Assembly: GCF_001650915.1 (NCBI RefSeq)
Contig: NZ_LXYO01000037.1
Coordinates: 62,001-126,000, forward strand
From: Marinobacter sp. EhC06
Lineage (GTDB): Bacteria; Pseudomonadota; Gammaproteobacteria; Pseudomonadales; Oleiphilaceae
Reading direction: 5' to 3'
DNA: 64,000 bases
The position numbers and the translations under genes are program-made. The notes below the pieces were generated by a model. That model did not search any database and had not been told where the DNA came from. It saw only the letters and a list, made by a program, of their open reading frames with translations. Below, in pieces: positions 8,301-18,363 of the stretch (its first letter is position 1; the number at the start of each line of letters is the position of its first letter).

Positions 8301-9803
8301 GCGGACCTTGCTTGAAAGCACGGCCATCGGGGTATCGTCACCCATGGAGCCAACGGCTTCCTGGCCGTTTTCCGCCAGCGGGCGCAACACCTGGTCACGC
8401 TCCTCGAAGGAGACCATGAACATCTTCTGATGCACCAGAAGTTCGTCGGAGTCCATCAGCCTGAAATCCGGGGTATCCTGGTTCAGCGTGGTTTCCACGC
8501 GCAGCGCGTTCTCACGCAACCAGCGCTTGTACGGCTGGGCGGTCTTCAGCCGCTGATCGATGTCCTTGGTGTGCAGGACTTCACCGGATTCAGTGTCGAT
8601 TGCCAGCATCTGACCTGGCCCGACACGGCCCTTGGCAACCACGTCGTCAGGCTGGTACCCGTAGGTACCAATCTCTGATGCCAGAGTAATAAAGTCATCC
8701 TTGGTGATGACCCAGCGAGCCGGGCGCAGGCCGTTCCGATCCAGCATGCACACAGCATAGCGGCCGTCCGACATGACCAGCCCAGCGGGGCCATCCCAGG
8801 GCTCCATATGCATGGAGTTGTACTCGTAAAACGCTCGCAGCTCCGAGTCCATACTGTCGACATTCTGCCAGGCCGGCGGAATCATCATGCGAACGGCACG
8901 GAAAAGATCTACACCTCCGGCAAGCAGCACTTCCAGCATGTTGTCCATACTCGAGGAGTCGGAACCGGTGAGATTCACCAGCGGCTGCAGGGTCTGCAAA
9001 TCCGGTAGTTCCGGAGAGCTGAACTTGGCGGCTCGGGCGATGGCCCAGTTGCGGTTGCCGTCAATGGTGTTGATCTCACCGTTATGGGCCAGATACCGGA
9101 ACGGCTGGGCCAGCGGCCACCGGGGCATGGTGTTGGTCGAGAACCGCTGATGGAATACACAGATAGCGGTCTCAAGATCCGGGTCACCCAGATCCTTGTA
9201 GAAATTGGCCAGATCCGCCGGCATCATCAGGCCCTTATAGGCCAGAGTGCGGTGCGACAGGCTACAAATATAGAATTCCGGATCGTCGGCCATATCGCTT
9301 TCGGCGTGCCGGCGACCGACGAACAGACTGATCGCAAAGTCACGCTCTTCCTTGCCATCAGGCACCACAAACACCTGTTCAATTCGGGGCAGGCAATCCA
9401 GCGCCATAGGGCCCAGGCAACTGTCATCCACCGGTACTTCACGCCAGCCGAGGATTTCCAGACCCTGTTCGGTTAGCCTTTTTTCAATAGCCGCGCGACC
9501 GGCGGCAGCCTTGTTCTCGTCGGGGTTAAGAAACACCTGGCCCACGGCAAAGAGGTCGCCTGGCTCCTTGCCAAAGGCTGCCTTGGCGGCCTTTTTCAGG
9601 AAGCCATCCGGGCTCTGGATCAGCAGGCCACAACCATCGCCGGTCTTGCCGTCTGCAGCGATACCACCTCGGTGGGTCATGCAGGTCAGAGACTCGATGG
9701 CAGTTTGCAACAACTTATGGCTGGCCTCGCCCTTCATGTGGGCAATCAGACCGAATCCACAGTTGTCCCTGAATTCATCGGGATGATACAAACCTGTCAT
9801 CAT
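5355..9803 (-). CDS. gltB: Glutamate synthase (NADPH) large subunit GltB
   Basis: The large subunit splits glutamine and adds the ammonia to 2-oxoglutarate. At 1482 residues it is full length. The N-terminal class-II amidotransferase begins at the cysteine of NCGFGLIAH, which family knowledge says becomes the new N-terminus after a short propeptide is removed. The FMN-binding synthase domain covers roughly residues 800-1190 and holds the 3Fe-4S cysteines in CKYLRICHLNNC. The C-terminal part is the GxGxG beta-helix domain (about 1230-1440). A good promoter lies 95 bases upstream. The start is the first of two adjacent ATGs. Confidence 0.97.
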   Translation of the reverse strand: MMTGLYHPDEFRDNCGFGLIAHMKGEASHKLLQTAIESLTCMTHRGGIAADGKTGDGCGLLIQSPDGFLKKAAKAAFGKEPGDLFAVGQVFLNPDENKAAAGRAAIEKRLTEQGLEILGWREVPVDDSCLGPMALDCLPRIEQVFVVPDGKEERDFAISLFVGRRHAESDMADDPEFYICSLSHRTLAYKGLMMPADLANFYKDLGDPDLETAICVFHQRFSTNTMPRWPLAQPFRYLAHNGEINTIDGNRNWAIARAAKFSSPELPDLQTLQPLVNLTGSDSSSMDNMLEVLLAGGVDLFRAVRMMIPPAWQNVDSMDSELRAFYEYNSMHMEPWDGPAGLVMSDGRYAVCMLDRNGLRPARWVITKDDFITLASEIGTYGYQPDDVVAKGRVGPGQMLAIDTESGEVLHTKDIDQRLKTAQPYKRWLRENALRVETTLNQDTPDFRLMDSDELLVHQKMFMVSFEERDQVLRPLAENGQEAVGSMGDDTPMAVLSSKVRHVADYFRQKFAQVTNPAIDPLRESIVMSLETCLGAERNVFEETADHADRIILTTPVLSPAKFLKIANNERPGFEVARISMSYRPEQGLEQALRQVCDEAEQAVRDGKVLLILTDKDLKEGELPVNALMATGAVHHHLVQKGLRCDSNIIVETGWARDPHHFAVLFGFGATAVYPYLAYQVLNDLIRTGELLMDPIDAKNNYRKGINKGLLKILSKMGISTITSYRGAQLFEAIGLADDVVDLCFKGVPSRIQGAGFYDFQHDQEQLASAAWKPRKPIVQGGLLKYVHGQEYHAFNPDVVGKLQEAVTSGDYGHYKEYAGLVNERPVATLRDLLGFRKDLKPIDLSEVEPAENIFPRFDSAAMSLGALSPEAHEALAVAMNTLGGRSNSGEGGEDPARYGTEKRSKIKQVASGRFGVTAEYLRSADVMQIKVAQGAKPGEGGQLPGGKVNDLIARLRYSVPGVTLISPPPHHDIYSIEDLAQLIFDLKQVNPQALVSVKLVSEPGVGTIAAGVAKAYADLITVSGYDGGTAASPLTSIRYAGSPWELGLTETQQALRANDLRGKIRLQTDGGIKTGLDVVKGAILGAESFGFGTTPMVALGCKYLRICHLNNCATGVATQNDHLREEHFKGTVEMAMNFFRFVAEETREWMAKLGVRSLEELVGRVDLLERLPGDTERQKKLDLSRLLSNDHIPADKPQTCQVERNHPFDEGKLAEQMVQDTAAAIKEKSGGAWSYRVTNCDRSIGARLSGEIAQLHGNQGMVDAPITLDLTGTAGQSFGVWNVGGLNLILEGDANDYVGKGMTGGKLVVKPPRGSVFKSQETSIVGNTCLYGATGGKLFAAGTAGERFAVRNSGAHAVVEGAGDHCCEYMTGGLVTVLGSTGHNFGAGMTGGFAYVMDLNNTFVDKYNHELVEIQRISSEDMESYRNHLRGVIREHISETGSEWAEHILENFDDYIGRFWLVKPKAANLRSLLASTRARPE

Positions 9804-9814
9804 AAGCGTTCTCT

Positions 9815-9916
9815 CACGTAGAAATGCTTTTCAATCAAAGAGTTAATTGGCGCGCGGCCATACAACCACCCTTTGACACTGAAAATGGGGGCTGGCTATT
9901 TTACACACGTAGAAAT
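9815..9916 (-). promoter_or_regulatory. Duplicated CACGTAGAAAT motif around the gltB promoter (possible operator)
   Basis: CACGTAGAAAT occurs twice in the same direction, at 9815-9825 near the gltB start codon and at 9906-9916 inside the promoter spacer. The second copy lies in a small palindrome, ACGTA-GAAA-TACGT. Exact 11-base duplication flanking the transcription start fits a regulator binding pair, but no regulator can be named. Confidence 0.35.
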
Positions 9917-9926
9917 ACGTACTCAA
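9898..9926 (-). promoter_or_regulatory. Sigma-70-type promoter for gltBD
   Basis: On the minus strand, TTGAGT (9926-9921) and TAAAAT (9903-9898) are separated by exactly 17 bases. Transcription would start about 90 bases before the gltB ATG. The rest of the 212-base gap to the damX-like gene shows nothing else. Confidence 0.65.
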
Positions 9927-10015
9927 ATCGGCGTGGAGTTATTGTGGGAAGCCGAAACCGGAATTACCAATCGACAAGGTTACGGAACAACAAGTTAGCG
10001 CCGGAAATGACGGCG

Positions 10016-11404
<1,389 letters not shown>

Positions 11405-11459
11405 GGGTCTTCCTTGTTCGCTGGTCCGTTACCAGATTAATGAAGCCTTCTGGCCGGCA

Positions 11460-12554
11460 TCATGTCGAGCTGCAAAAACGGGCAAACGTCAAAGCCAGGT
11501 TTTCAGGGCTTGCGTCGGATGTGACAACCGCATCGCCAACCGAGCGAAGCAGGACCAGCCTGAGCAGGCCGTCCACGTTTTTCTTGTCGACAGCCATCAA
11601 GCTCATAAAGTCATCTGCAGTCATTCCGACCGGAGGCTTATCAGGCAACCCGGCGCACAAGATAAGTCGGTTTATCCGGTCACAATCCTCACGGCTGATC
11701 ATCCCCTCAAGAGCGGACAATTCAGCGGCCATGAGCATACCGGTTCCTACTGCCTCTCCGTGCAGCCAGTTGCCATAGCCCGCATAGGTTTCTATCGCAT
11801 GCCCGAAGGTATGACCCAGATTCAGTATGGCCCTGAGACCACCTTCACGTTCGTCGAGGGCAACAACCTCTGCCTTGCACGCGCAGGACCGGAAGATAGC
11901 CTCTGCGAGCGCTTCCGGATTGAGGCTGACCAGAGAATCCATATGCTCCTCAAGCCAGGCAAGAAAGGCTTGGTCCCGAATCAGCCCATACTTGATGACT
12001 TCTGCCAGCCCCGCTGAAACCTCCCGAGCTGGCAAGGTCTGCAGGCTTGCGGTGTCTATCAATACCACCTGTGGCTGATGAAAAGCGCCAATCATATTCT
12101 TGCCAAGAGGGTGATTGATGCCGGTTTTGCCTCCGACAGAAGAGTCCACCTGGGAAAGCAGGGTAGTTGGAATCTGGATAAAAGGAACACCCCGCTGGTA
12201 GCAGGCGGCAGCAAAACCTGCCATATCACCAACGACACCGCCACCGAGTGCAACCAGAGTGGTTTTCCGGGTATGCCGCTGCTCGAGAAGACCATCAAAA
12301 ATACTGTTAAGGGTCTGCCAGTCCTTGAACTTCTCGCCATCTGGAAGGGTGACGGTATCAACCCGCTTCCCCGGGAAACAGGCCTTCGCCCGGTCAAGAT
12401 AGAGCGGTGCCACCGTCTCGTTGGTGACAATCATGACCTGTGCCCCGGACACGTAAGATGACAGATCCTGGGTACCGAGAAGATCTTCGCCGATAAAAAT
12501 GGGATAGCTGCGTTCACCGAGCTCCACCGAGAGTTCGCGATACCGATCAGACAT
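11460..12554 (-). CDS. aroB: 3-dehydroquinate synthase AroB
   Basis: AroB converts DAHP to 3-dehydroquinate, the second step of the shikimate pathway, using NAD+ and a divalent metal. The 364-residue length is standard. The NAD-binding GGGVVGDMAGFAAACYQRG lies near residue 105 and the substrate-binding DSSVGGKTGIN near residue 137. Metal-binding histidines appear in GHTFGHAIE (about 247-255) and in LHGEAV shortly after. Its start overlaps the end of aroK by 8 bases, so the two are translated together. Confidence 0.97.
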   Translation of the reverse strand: MSDRYRELSVELGERSYPIFIGEDLLGTQDLSSYVSGAQVMIVTNETVAPLYLDRAKACFPGKRVDTVTLPDGEKFKDWQTLNSIFDGLLEQRHTRKTTLVALGGGVVGDMAGFAAACYQRGVPFIQIPTTLLSQVDSSVGGKTGINHPLGKNMIGAFHQPQVVLIDTASLQTLPAREVSAGLAEVIKYGLIRDQAFLAWLEEHMDSLVSLNPEALAEAIFRSCACKAEVVALDEREGGLRAILNLGHTFGHAIETYAGYGNWLHGEAVGTGMLMAAELSALEGMISREDCDRINRLILCAGLPDKPPVGMTADDFMSLMAVDKKNVDGLLRLVLLRSVGDAVVTSDASPENLALTFARFCSST

Positions 12555-13113
12555 GATTACGACCTTCCTTCCGGACCTGCCTTTTATGACGTGGGGTTTT
12601 CGGGTTCAGCCGATTGACCAACTGACGAACGACAAGCCTCGGGCTTTTCCTGTCTGTGTACATGATTATGTCTGCCAGGCTCGAATAAAGCGGATCGCGG
12701 ATCGAGAAAAGTTTCCGAAGAACCGCCTCCGGATCGTCGTTCTGAAGCAAGGGTCGATTTCGGTCTTTGCGCGTTCGCTCTACCTGTTGCTCTATCGACG
12801 TTTTCAGATAGATCACCATCGCATCCCTCTTCAGGATAGGATGGTTTTCCTGGCGCATGACCGCCCCGCCCCCTGTGGCCAGCACGGTGTTATCCTCGCG
12901 GGACAACTCATCCAGCATGGCCGTTTCCCGCAGACGAAAGCCATCCTCCCCCTCAACATCGAAAATCCACGGGATGTTGGCCCCGCATCGTTCTTCAATG
13001 ATGCGATCAGAATCGAGAAAACGATAGCCGAGCTCTTTGGCGAGCATCCGGCCTATCGTGCTTTTCCCTGCTCCCATTGGGCCAACGAGGACAACGCGTT
13101 TCGGCAAAGACAT
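12547..13113 (-). CDS. aroK: Shikimate kinase AroK
   Basis: AroK phosphorylates shikimate at the 3-hydroxyl with ATP. Walker A GPMGAGKST is at residues 11-19, the shikimate-binding DSDRIIEER is near residue 35, and GGGAVMR is near residue 80. At 188 residues it is slightly longer than E. coli AroK because of a basic tail (HKRQVRKEGRNHV). It follows pilQ on the same strand but a terminator lies between them, so the aro genes probably have partly independent expression. Confidence 0.96.
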   Translation of the reverse strand: MSLPKRVVLVGPMGAGKSTIGRMLAKELGYRFLDSDRIIEERCGANIPWIFDVEGEDGFRLRETAMLDELSREDNTVLATGGGAVMRQENHPILKRDAMVIYLKTSIEQQVERTRKDRNRPLLQNDDPEAVLRKLFSIRDPLYSSLADIIMYTDRKSPRLVVRQLVNRLNPKTPRHKRQVRKEGRNHV

Positions 13114-13204
13114 AACTTCCGCTCAGTTTTGTTCAGGCGGGTGAGAATATCACAGGGCCGGTGATTGCATAAGTTCAGGACCCGACTCGAGCCTGTTTCA
13201 GGCA

Positions 13205-13236
13205 CAAAAAAGCCGCCGGTTTTAAGCGGCGGCCTT
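13205..13236 (-). terminator. Rho-independent terminator after pilQ
   Basis: On the minus strand GCCGCCG pairs with CGGCGGC around a CTTAAAAC loop and is followed by TTTTTT. It lies directly after the pilQ stop. Confidence 0.9.
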
Positions 13237-13249
13237 TGAACTTCACCGG

Positions 13250-15370
13250 TTAGCGAAGTAGATCGTTCTTGATGATCTTGGGGGTGATGAAGATCAGCAA
13301 CTCGCTGCGCTCATCGATGTGCTCGGTGCGCTTGAAGATACGACCCAGGTAAGGGATATCTCCAAGGAACGGCGTCTTGGTAGTCTGGGTCGCGACTTCC
13401 GACTGGAAGATACCGCCCAGAACGACCGTCTCGCCATTCCCAACCAGAACCTGCGTGGTGACTTCATTGGTATTGATCGAAGGAATACCGGCAGTCACCT
13501 CACCTCGGGAGTCCTGATTAACCACCAAGTCCATGATGATCTTGTCATCCGGAGTAATCTGCGGTGTTACTTCCAGAGAGAGCACGGCTTCCTTGAACGA
13601 AACCGACGTTGCACCACTTGAGGACGCTTCCTGATAGGGAATTTCCTCACCAGACTTGATGGACGCCGTCTGACGATCGGCAGTCACAACTCTCGGCTGG
13701 GAGACCACCTCGGCCTGACCGTCGCTCTCAAGAGCTGAGAGTTCCAGATCCACCAGGAAGTCGTCGCTGCCCCAACCGATAGCGAAGGATGACGCACCTT
13801 CACCTGTAACGCCAAGATCAACTGCCAGCGCTCCAGGGAAAGTAATAGTATTGTTTGTCCCGCCAGCGGCCTGCCGAGCCTCCTCAACCGCGCCCTGAGA
13901 GCCACCTATGGAGAAAACGTTGTCGCCGCTTACATCGTATGCTGCTCCACCCCAGCGAACACCCAGGTTCTCAGCCACATTAGTCTGAGCCCGAACAATA
14001 CGGGCCTCAATAGATACCTGACGTACCGGCACATCCCATGTCGATACCAGGCGGCGAATTTCATCAAGCTTTTCCGCAGTTTCACGAACACTGATAGTGT
14101 TGGTGCGGACGTCAGAGGAGACAAAGCCGCGGTCAGAGATCAGCTCTTCGTCTTCCTTGATCAAGGCAACAATGTCAGCCGCCTTGGCGTAGTTGACCTG
14201 AATAATGTCCAGACGAACCGGAGCCAGTTCGGCAATTTGCTTGTTAGTTTCGAGCTCCAATTTCTCCCTCGCGGCTATCTCATCGGCAGGCGCTACCAGC
14301 AACACGTTACCGATCTGACGCTTATCAAGCCCTTTAGTCTTGAGAATCAGATCCAGCGCCTGATCCCAGGGAACGTTCTGAAGCCGCAGGGTAATGCTGC
14401 CGCCTACCGTATCACTGGCCACCAGGTTCAAGCCTGTGAAGTCTGCAATCAGCTGAAGAACCGAGCGAACTTCAATATCCTGGAAGTTCAGGGACAGCTT
14501 GTCGCCGGTGTACGGGAATTTCTCTTCCCTACGGGACTCCGCTTCTTCCTGACTCAGTTCCTCAACACTCACAGTAAACTGGCTACCAGACTGGTAGGCG
14601 ATGTAGTCGTAATTGCCTTCGGGGGTGATCTCGACTACGGCATTGCCATCTTCCACAAAGGTGTCAATACGGGTCACCGGTGTTGCAAAGTCTGTAACAT
14701 CGAGCCGGCGCCGCAGATCCGAGGGAACTTCAATATTATCCATTGTCAGGCGGATCTTGCCGGCGCGCTCTATCAGGTCCACCGGCGTGCTGGAGCTACC
14801 CAGATCAACAAGAACGCGACCTTCACCGTCCTTGCCCCTACGGAAATCCACACCGGCCAGAGCGTTGGCAGACATGGAGCCCGATGTTGAACTACTTTGA
14901 GACGCGGGAGCAGAGGAACTCGCGACAACGCCATCGGCCTGGCCGCCAATTGTCATGACCAGGGAGTTGCCCGAACGAACTGTGTCATAGGGGACCAGCT
15001 CGACCAGGTTGAATATCAGCCGGGTGCGGTCCTTGGTTTCCACCACGGTCATGCTCTGGGCGTTGCCTGATCCCAGAGGAACACTGCGACTTTCAAGACC
15101 ACTGGTCGTGTCCCGAAGGTCCACCGCGATACGAGCAGGACGCTCAATGGTGTAACCGGAGGGTTCCGGCGGCGCTCCATCAAATTGCAGTGTAACTTCA
15201 AGCCGCTCGCCCGGTAGCGACGAAAACGACACGTCTTCCAGCGTGACCGCGTTGGCCAGGCCGGAGAACAACCCAAAAGCAATCACGCTGACGTATACAT
15301 TGAGTTTTCTGAACATCGCTAGCCTCGACCCTAAACTTTTTTGTACGTGCATGTTTCTTTCAACTTTCAT
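13250..15370 (-). CDS. pilQ: Type IV pilus secretin PilQ
   Basis: PilQ forms the outer-membrane ring through which the pilus passes. The 706 residues begin with a signal peptide ending near ANA at residue 41. Two AMIN domains (about 45-145 and 170-270) bind peptidoglycan. An STN domain (about 290-350) and an N1/NolW domain (about 390-455) come next. The C-terminal secretin domain (about 460-703) contains VVSQPRVVT and ends in the usual VLVGNGETVVLGG and ELLIFITPKI stretches. The start ATG has GGAG seven bases upstream. It is the last gene of the pilMNOPQ operon. Confidence 0.97.
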   Translation of the reverse strand: MKVERNMHVQKSLGSRLAMFRKLNVYVSVIAFGLFSGLANAVTLEDVSFSSLPGERLEVTLQFDGAPPEPSGYTIERPARIAVDLRDTTSGLESRSVPLGSGNAQSMTVVETKDRTRLIFNLVELVPYDTVRSGNSLVMTIGGQADGVVASSSAPASQSSSTSGSMSANALAGVDFRRGKDGEGRVLVDLGSSSTPVDLIERAGKIRLTMDNIEVPSDLRRRLDVTDFATPVTRIDTFVEDGNAVVEITPEGNYDYIAYQSGSQFTVSVEELSQEEAESRREEKFPYTGDKLSLNFQDIEVRSVLQLIADFTGLNLVASDTVGGSITLRLQNVPWDQALDLILKTKGLDKRQIGNVLLVAPADEIAAREKLELETNKQIAELAPVRLDIIQVNYAKAADIVALIKEDEELISDRGFVSSDVRTNTISVRETAEKLDEIRRLVSTWDVPVRQVSIEARIVRAQTNVAENLGVRWGGAAYDVSGDNVFSIGGSQGAVEEARQAAGGTNNTITFPGALAVDLGVTGEGASSFAIGWGSDDFLVDLELSALESDGQAEVVSQPRVVTADRQTASIKSGEEIPYQEASSSGATSVSFKEAVLSLEVTPQITPDDKIIMDLVVNQDSRGEVTAGIPSINTNEVTTQVLVGNGETVVLGGIFQSEVATQTTKTPFLGDIPYLGRIFKRTEHIDERSELLIFITPKIIKNDLLR

Positions 15371-15381
15371 CCAGCCGCTCC

Positions 15382-15936
15382 TTAGCCTGCGCCCTCTTCC
15401 AGGGTCAGGGAGCGAGGACGCTCAACCCAGCCACCCCGGCCATTGGGAACGATTTCAATAAGCTCGATACGGGTTTCACTGACGCCCACAATGCGGCCGT
15501 AGTTCTGCCCCATGTAATTTCCGGTACGGACCCTATGGATTCCGCCGGTCTCATCTTCAATCAGGGCAAAAAGGTTACCCGATGCGCCCTGAAGTGTGCC
15601 GACCATTTCAAGCGTTTTCAGGTCAAAATTCTCAAGAACTTCTCTCGGTCTATCCATATCCGGTTCAACATCGCTGACCGGTTGCTGGTCCACCATGGTC
15701 AGTTGAACGTCGATGGGAGGTTCAAACGGCGCGCGGCGATCTGCTGCGGAATAGCTGAAAGCCTCGTAAGCTTTGAACTCCGGCAAGGGCTCAACATAGC
15801 CTCTCGGTTTCGCCCTCGTCTCGGCCATGAATTGATCAAGATCTGAGAATCCACTGCCCTGGGAACATGCTGTCAGGAGAGACACCAGACAAACACCCAG
15901 CCAGGCCTTTACCGCATGCTTTCCTGTCATGCTCAT
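15382..15936 (-). CDS. pilP: Type IV pilus lipoprotein PilP
   Basis: PilP is a lipoprotein that connects the PilN-PilO inner-membrane pair to the secretin. The 184-residue protein has a lipobox LLTAC with the acylated cysteine at residue 24. A Pro-rich linker follows, and then a C-terminal beta domain (about residues 105-170) with GNLFALIEDETGGIHRVRTGNYMG, typical of PilP. Its ATG overlaps the pilO stop (ATGA), and pilQ starts 11 bases downstream. Confidence 0.95.
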   Translation of the reverse strand: MSMTGKHAVKAWLGVCLVSLLTACSQGSGFSDLDQFMAETRAKPRGYVEPLPEFKAYEAFSYSAADRRAPFEPPIDVQLTMVDQQPVSDVEPDMDRPREVLENFDLKTLEMVGTLQGASGNLFALIEDETGGIHRVRTGNYMGQNYGRIVGVSETRIELIEIVPNGRGGWVERPRSLTLEEGAG

Positions 15937-16544
15937 TCTCCAGCCCGGTAGCGGTAAGTACGAGCCACAACCTGCATATCAAGCCGTTCTCCGTCTCCGC
16001 CAGTTGGTTTTATGGTCAAGTCGTGCAGCGTCACAATCCGTGGCAGGCTCGCAACACTGCTGACGAAAGATGCCAACTCATGATACGAGCCAGACACACG
16101 AATGTTGATTGGCAGCTCGGAATAGAAGTCCCGGCGCTGCTCTGGCTGCAGCTTCACTTCCTGAAGTGCGAGGCCGTTGCCTAGAGCCGTGTTGGTTATA
16201 TCTTCGAGCAGCCCAGGCACTTCTGTCTCACTCGGAAGTTGTCTTACCAGAGCGCCAAAGGTTTCTTCCATTTCAGCCATCTGGGCCTTAAAGACCTCAA
16301 GATTGGCTACCTGATAAGCTTTTTCCTCATATTTCTTGCGCAGTTCCTGCTCGGTGCGCTCCACCCGTTCAAGTTGGGCGTACTGATCCTTGATGAAGAA
16401 CCAGTAACCACCTCCGGCGATAAGTCCAAAAATGATCAGTACGACGATCGCCTTGATTGGTGCAGGCCATATACCAGCGTTGTTAACGTCGAGATCGTTT
16501 ATATCAAATTCATTAAGGCTTTTCAGAGAGTCCGCGAGGCTCAT
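15933..16544 (-). CDS. pilO: Type IV pilus alignment protein PilO
   Basis: A bitopic inner-membrane protein that pairs with PilN. A transmembrane helix (IKAIVVLIIFGLIAGGGYWFF, about residues 29-50) is followed by a coiled-coil (about 55-90, rich in Glu, Lys and Arg) and a periplasmic ferredoxin-like domain. At 203 residues it is the usual length. It overlaps both neighbours by a few bases, which supports tight translational coupling and matched amounts of PilN, PilO and PilP. Confidence 0.94.
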   Translation of the reverse strand: MSLADSLKSLNEFDINDLDVNNAGIWPAPIKAIVVLIIFGLIAGGGYWFFIKDQYAQLERVERTEQELRKKYEEKAYQVANLEVFKAQMAEMEETFGALVRQLPSETEVPGLLEDITNTALGNGLALQEVKLQPEQRRDFYSELPINIRVSGSYHELASFVSSVASLPRIVTLHDLTIKPTGGDGERLDMQVVARTYRYRAGE

Positions 16545-17107
16545 TACTCATCCTCCCCTTCGGGCTCGGGCGTTTTCTGTTTAACTGACAGGTTGAACTG
16601 GCTGTAACCGGCCCGGCGACTATCAGCAGCTGACACATTTGAGAGGTTGGGATCCGTAAACCACTCGGACTCCTCGAACTGACGCATGAGGGCCGAAACC
16701 CGGCTATTAGACTCAGCCATTCCAACAATATCAACACGCTCGCCTGACCGGGTCAGATCCGTGTAGAAGAGACCATCAGGCAGAGTTCTCACCAACTCAT
16801 CGAAGACGCGTACAATAACCGGGCGCTTGCCCTGAAGATCCTGGATCACCTGCATCCGGGCAAGAAGCTCATCCCGCTTGCGCTTGAGATTCTCGATTTC
16901 CTTGATCTGCTGGTCCAGTTTCTTCGTGGCTGTCTCGATATAGGCGTTCCGGGATTGCTGGTAAGCAATCCGGCTGTCCATATCGGTCTTCCACAGGAAA
17001 ACCAGGCCGCCGGCAATGATCGCGGCGCCAAGAATCATGACCACAAACTGCTTCTGTTTCTCGGCGCGAAGCTCCTCGCGCCACGGTCGAAGGTTAATCT
17101 TTGCCAT
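16544..17107 (-). CDS. pilN: Type IV pilus alignment protein PilN
   Basis: PilN starts with MAKINLRPWREELR, the conserved N-terminal stretch (usually INLLPWR) that inserts into a groove of PilM. A transmembrane helix (about residues 21-41), a coiled-coil (about 55-85, DQQIKEIENLKRKRDELL) and a periplasmic domain follow. At 187 residues it is normal in length. It joins pilM with a one-base overlap of stop and start. Confidence 0.95.
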   Translation of the reverse strand: MAKINLRPWREELRAEKQKQFVVMILGAAIIAGGLVFLWKTDMDSRIAYQQSRNAYIETATKKLDQQIKEIENLKRKRDELLARMQVIQDLQGKRPVIVRVFDELVRTLPDGLFYTDLTRSGERVDIVGMAESNSRVSALMRQFEESEWFTDPNLSNVSAADSRRAGYSQFNLSVKQKTPEPEGEDE

Positions 17108-18168
17108 CAGTCGAAGCTCCTCATTGCCAGGCCGCAGGCAATCATCAGGGAAGGCGCATCATTACCCAGTGCCGATGCGTTGACCCGTGACCCTACTGCC
17201 ATGTCTGCAAAAGGATTCGCGACCATGGTCGGCGTTCCCGTCTTTTCTTCGACCATCTCCGTCAGCCCCTGAATCGAGGCAGTGCCTCCTGCCAGAACCA
17301 CATAATCGACAGCATTGTACTGGCTGGCGCCAAAGAAGAACTGAAGTGCTCGGGCAACTTGCTGCACCACAGCCTCGCGGAACGGGGTCAGCACTTCAGA
17401 CTCGTAGTCATCGGGCAGCCCGCCCTGCTTTTTGGCAAGGCCGGCCTCTTCCAGAGAAAGACCGTAGCGGCGCTGGATTTCCTCGGTCAGCTGCTTACCG
17501 CCAAATATCTGCTCACGGGTGTAGACGGTTTTTCCACCTGCCAGAACGCTCAGCGTGGTCATGGTTGCACCGATATCCACAATCGCCACTACCAGCTCCT
17601 CGCCCTGCGAGTCCAGCTGAGGCTCAATCAGAGCGTAGGCGCGCTCAAGGGCGTAAGCCTCAACGTCAACTACCTTGGTCGTCAGAGAAGCAATCTCGAG
17701 CGCATCTTCTCGAATATCGACGTTTTCCTTCCGGCACGCAGCCAAAAGCACATCTACCTGGTCGGGGTTGCTTTCAGAAGGTCCCTGAACTTCGAAATCG
17801 ATAGCCACTTCATCCAGCGGGTATGGAATATACTGATCGGCCTCAAGGGCAATCTGGTCTTCCATTTCGAATTCGTTGAGACCTCCATCCATCTGGATGA
17901 CCTTGGTAATAACCGCAGAGCCTGAGACCGCCACTGCAACCTGTTTAACGCCTGAGCGGGACTTGGAAGCAACTCGCTTCATCACTTCGCCCACGGCCTC
18001 AACGTCCGTAATATTCTTTTCCACTACGGCATTGGCCGGCAATGGCTCTACCGCGTAGCTCTCGACCTTATAGCGGTCGCCCTGCTTTGACAGCTCCAGA
18101 AGTTTGACCGAGCTGGAGCTTATATCCACGCCCAGCACTGCACTGGATTTCTTTCCTAATCCAAACAC
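17107..18168 (-). CDS. pilM: Type IV pilus assembly ATPase-like protein PilM
   Basis: PilM is a cytoplasmic actin/FtsA-like protein that binds the PilN tail. The 353 residues show an actin-fold phosphate loop (VLGVDISSSSVKLLELS, residues 12-28), a second one (AIVDIGATMTTLSVL, about 195-210) and an adenosine motif (VVLAGGTASIQGL, about 292-304). It begins with a GTG codon at 18168 (MFGLGKK), which fits family N-termini. It is the first gene of pilMNOPQ and is divergent from ponA, with 195 bases between them; no convincing promoter hexamers could be picked there. Confidence 0.95.
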   Translation of the reverse strand: MFGLGKKSSAVLGVDISSSSVKLLELSKQGDRYKVESYAVEPLPANAVVEKNITDVEAVGEVMKRVASKSRSGVKQVAVAVSGSAVITKVIQMDGGLNEFEMEDQIALEADQYIPYPLDEVAIDFEVQGPSESNPDQVDVLLAACRKENVDIREDALEIASLTTKVVDVEAYALERAYALIEPQLDSQGEELVVAIVDIGATMTTLSVLAGGKTVYTREQIFGGKQLTEEIQRRYGLSLEEAGLAKKQGGLPDDYESEVLTPFREAVVQQVARALQFFFGASQYNAVDYVVLAGGTASIQGLTEMVEEKTGTPTMVANPFADMAVGSRVNASALGNDAPSLMIACGLAMRSFD

Positions 18169-18363
18169 GCGCTCGCCCTATACCTGGTTAGATGCACCCG
18201 GTTACGTAACTTATGTGTTTTTTATTTAAGAGAATTTCTTCACCATTCCGTCTACAATGCCTGTTCTTCTTTAATTGAGAACTTTTGCGGCGGTGAGGAG
18301 ACTCTTCCATCCTAAAGCAATTTCTCAAATGATAGACCTATATCCAACAGTTGTCAGAAAAAA

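Noticed and set aside
7185..8315. A 376-codon open frame on the plus strand inside gltB.
   Set aside because: It is antisense to a strongly conserved domain of gltB, has no recognisable protein motif, and reflects the GC-rich codon pattern of the real gene.
18169..18363. Promoter hexamers for pilM and ponA in the divergent gap.
   Set aside because: TACAAT and similar sequences occur, but none has a -35 partner at proper spacing.
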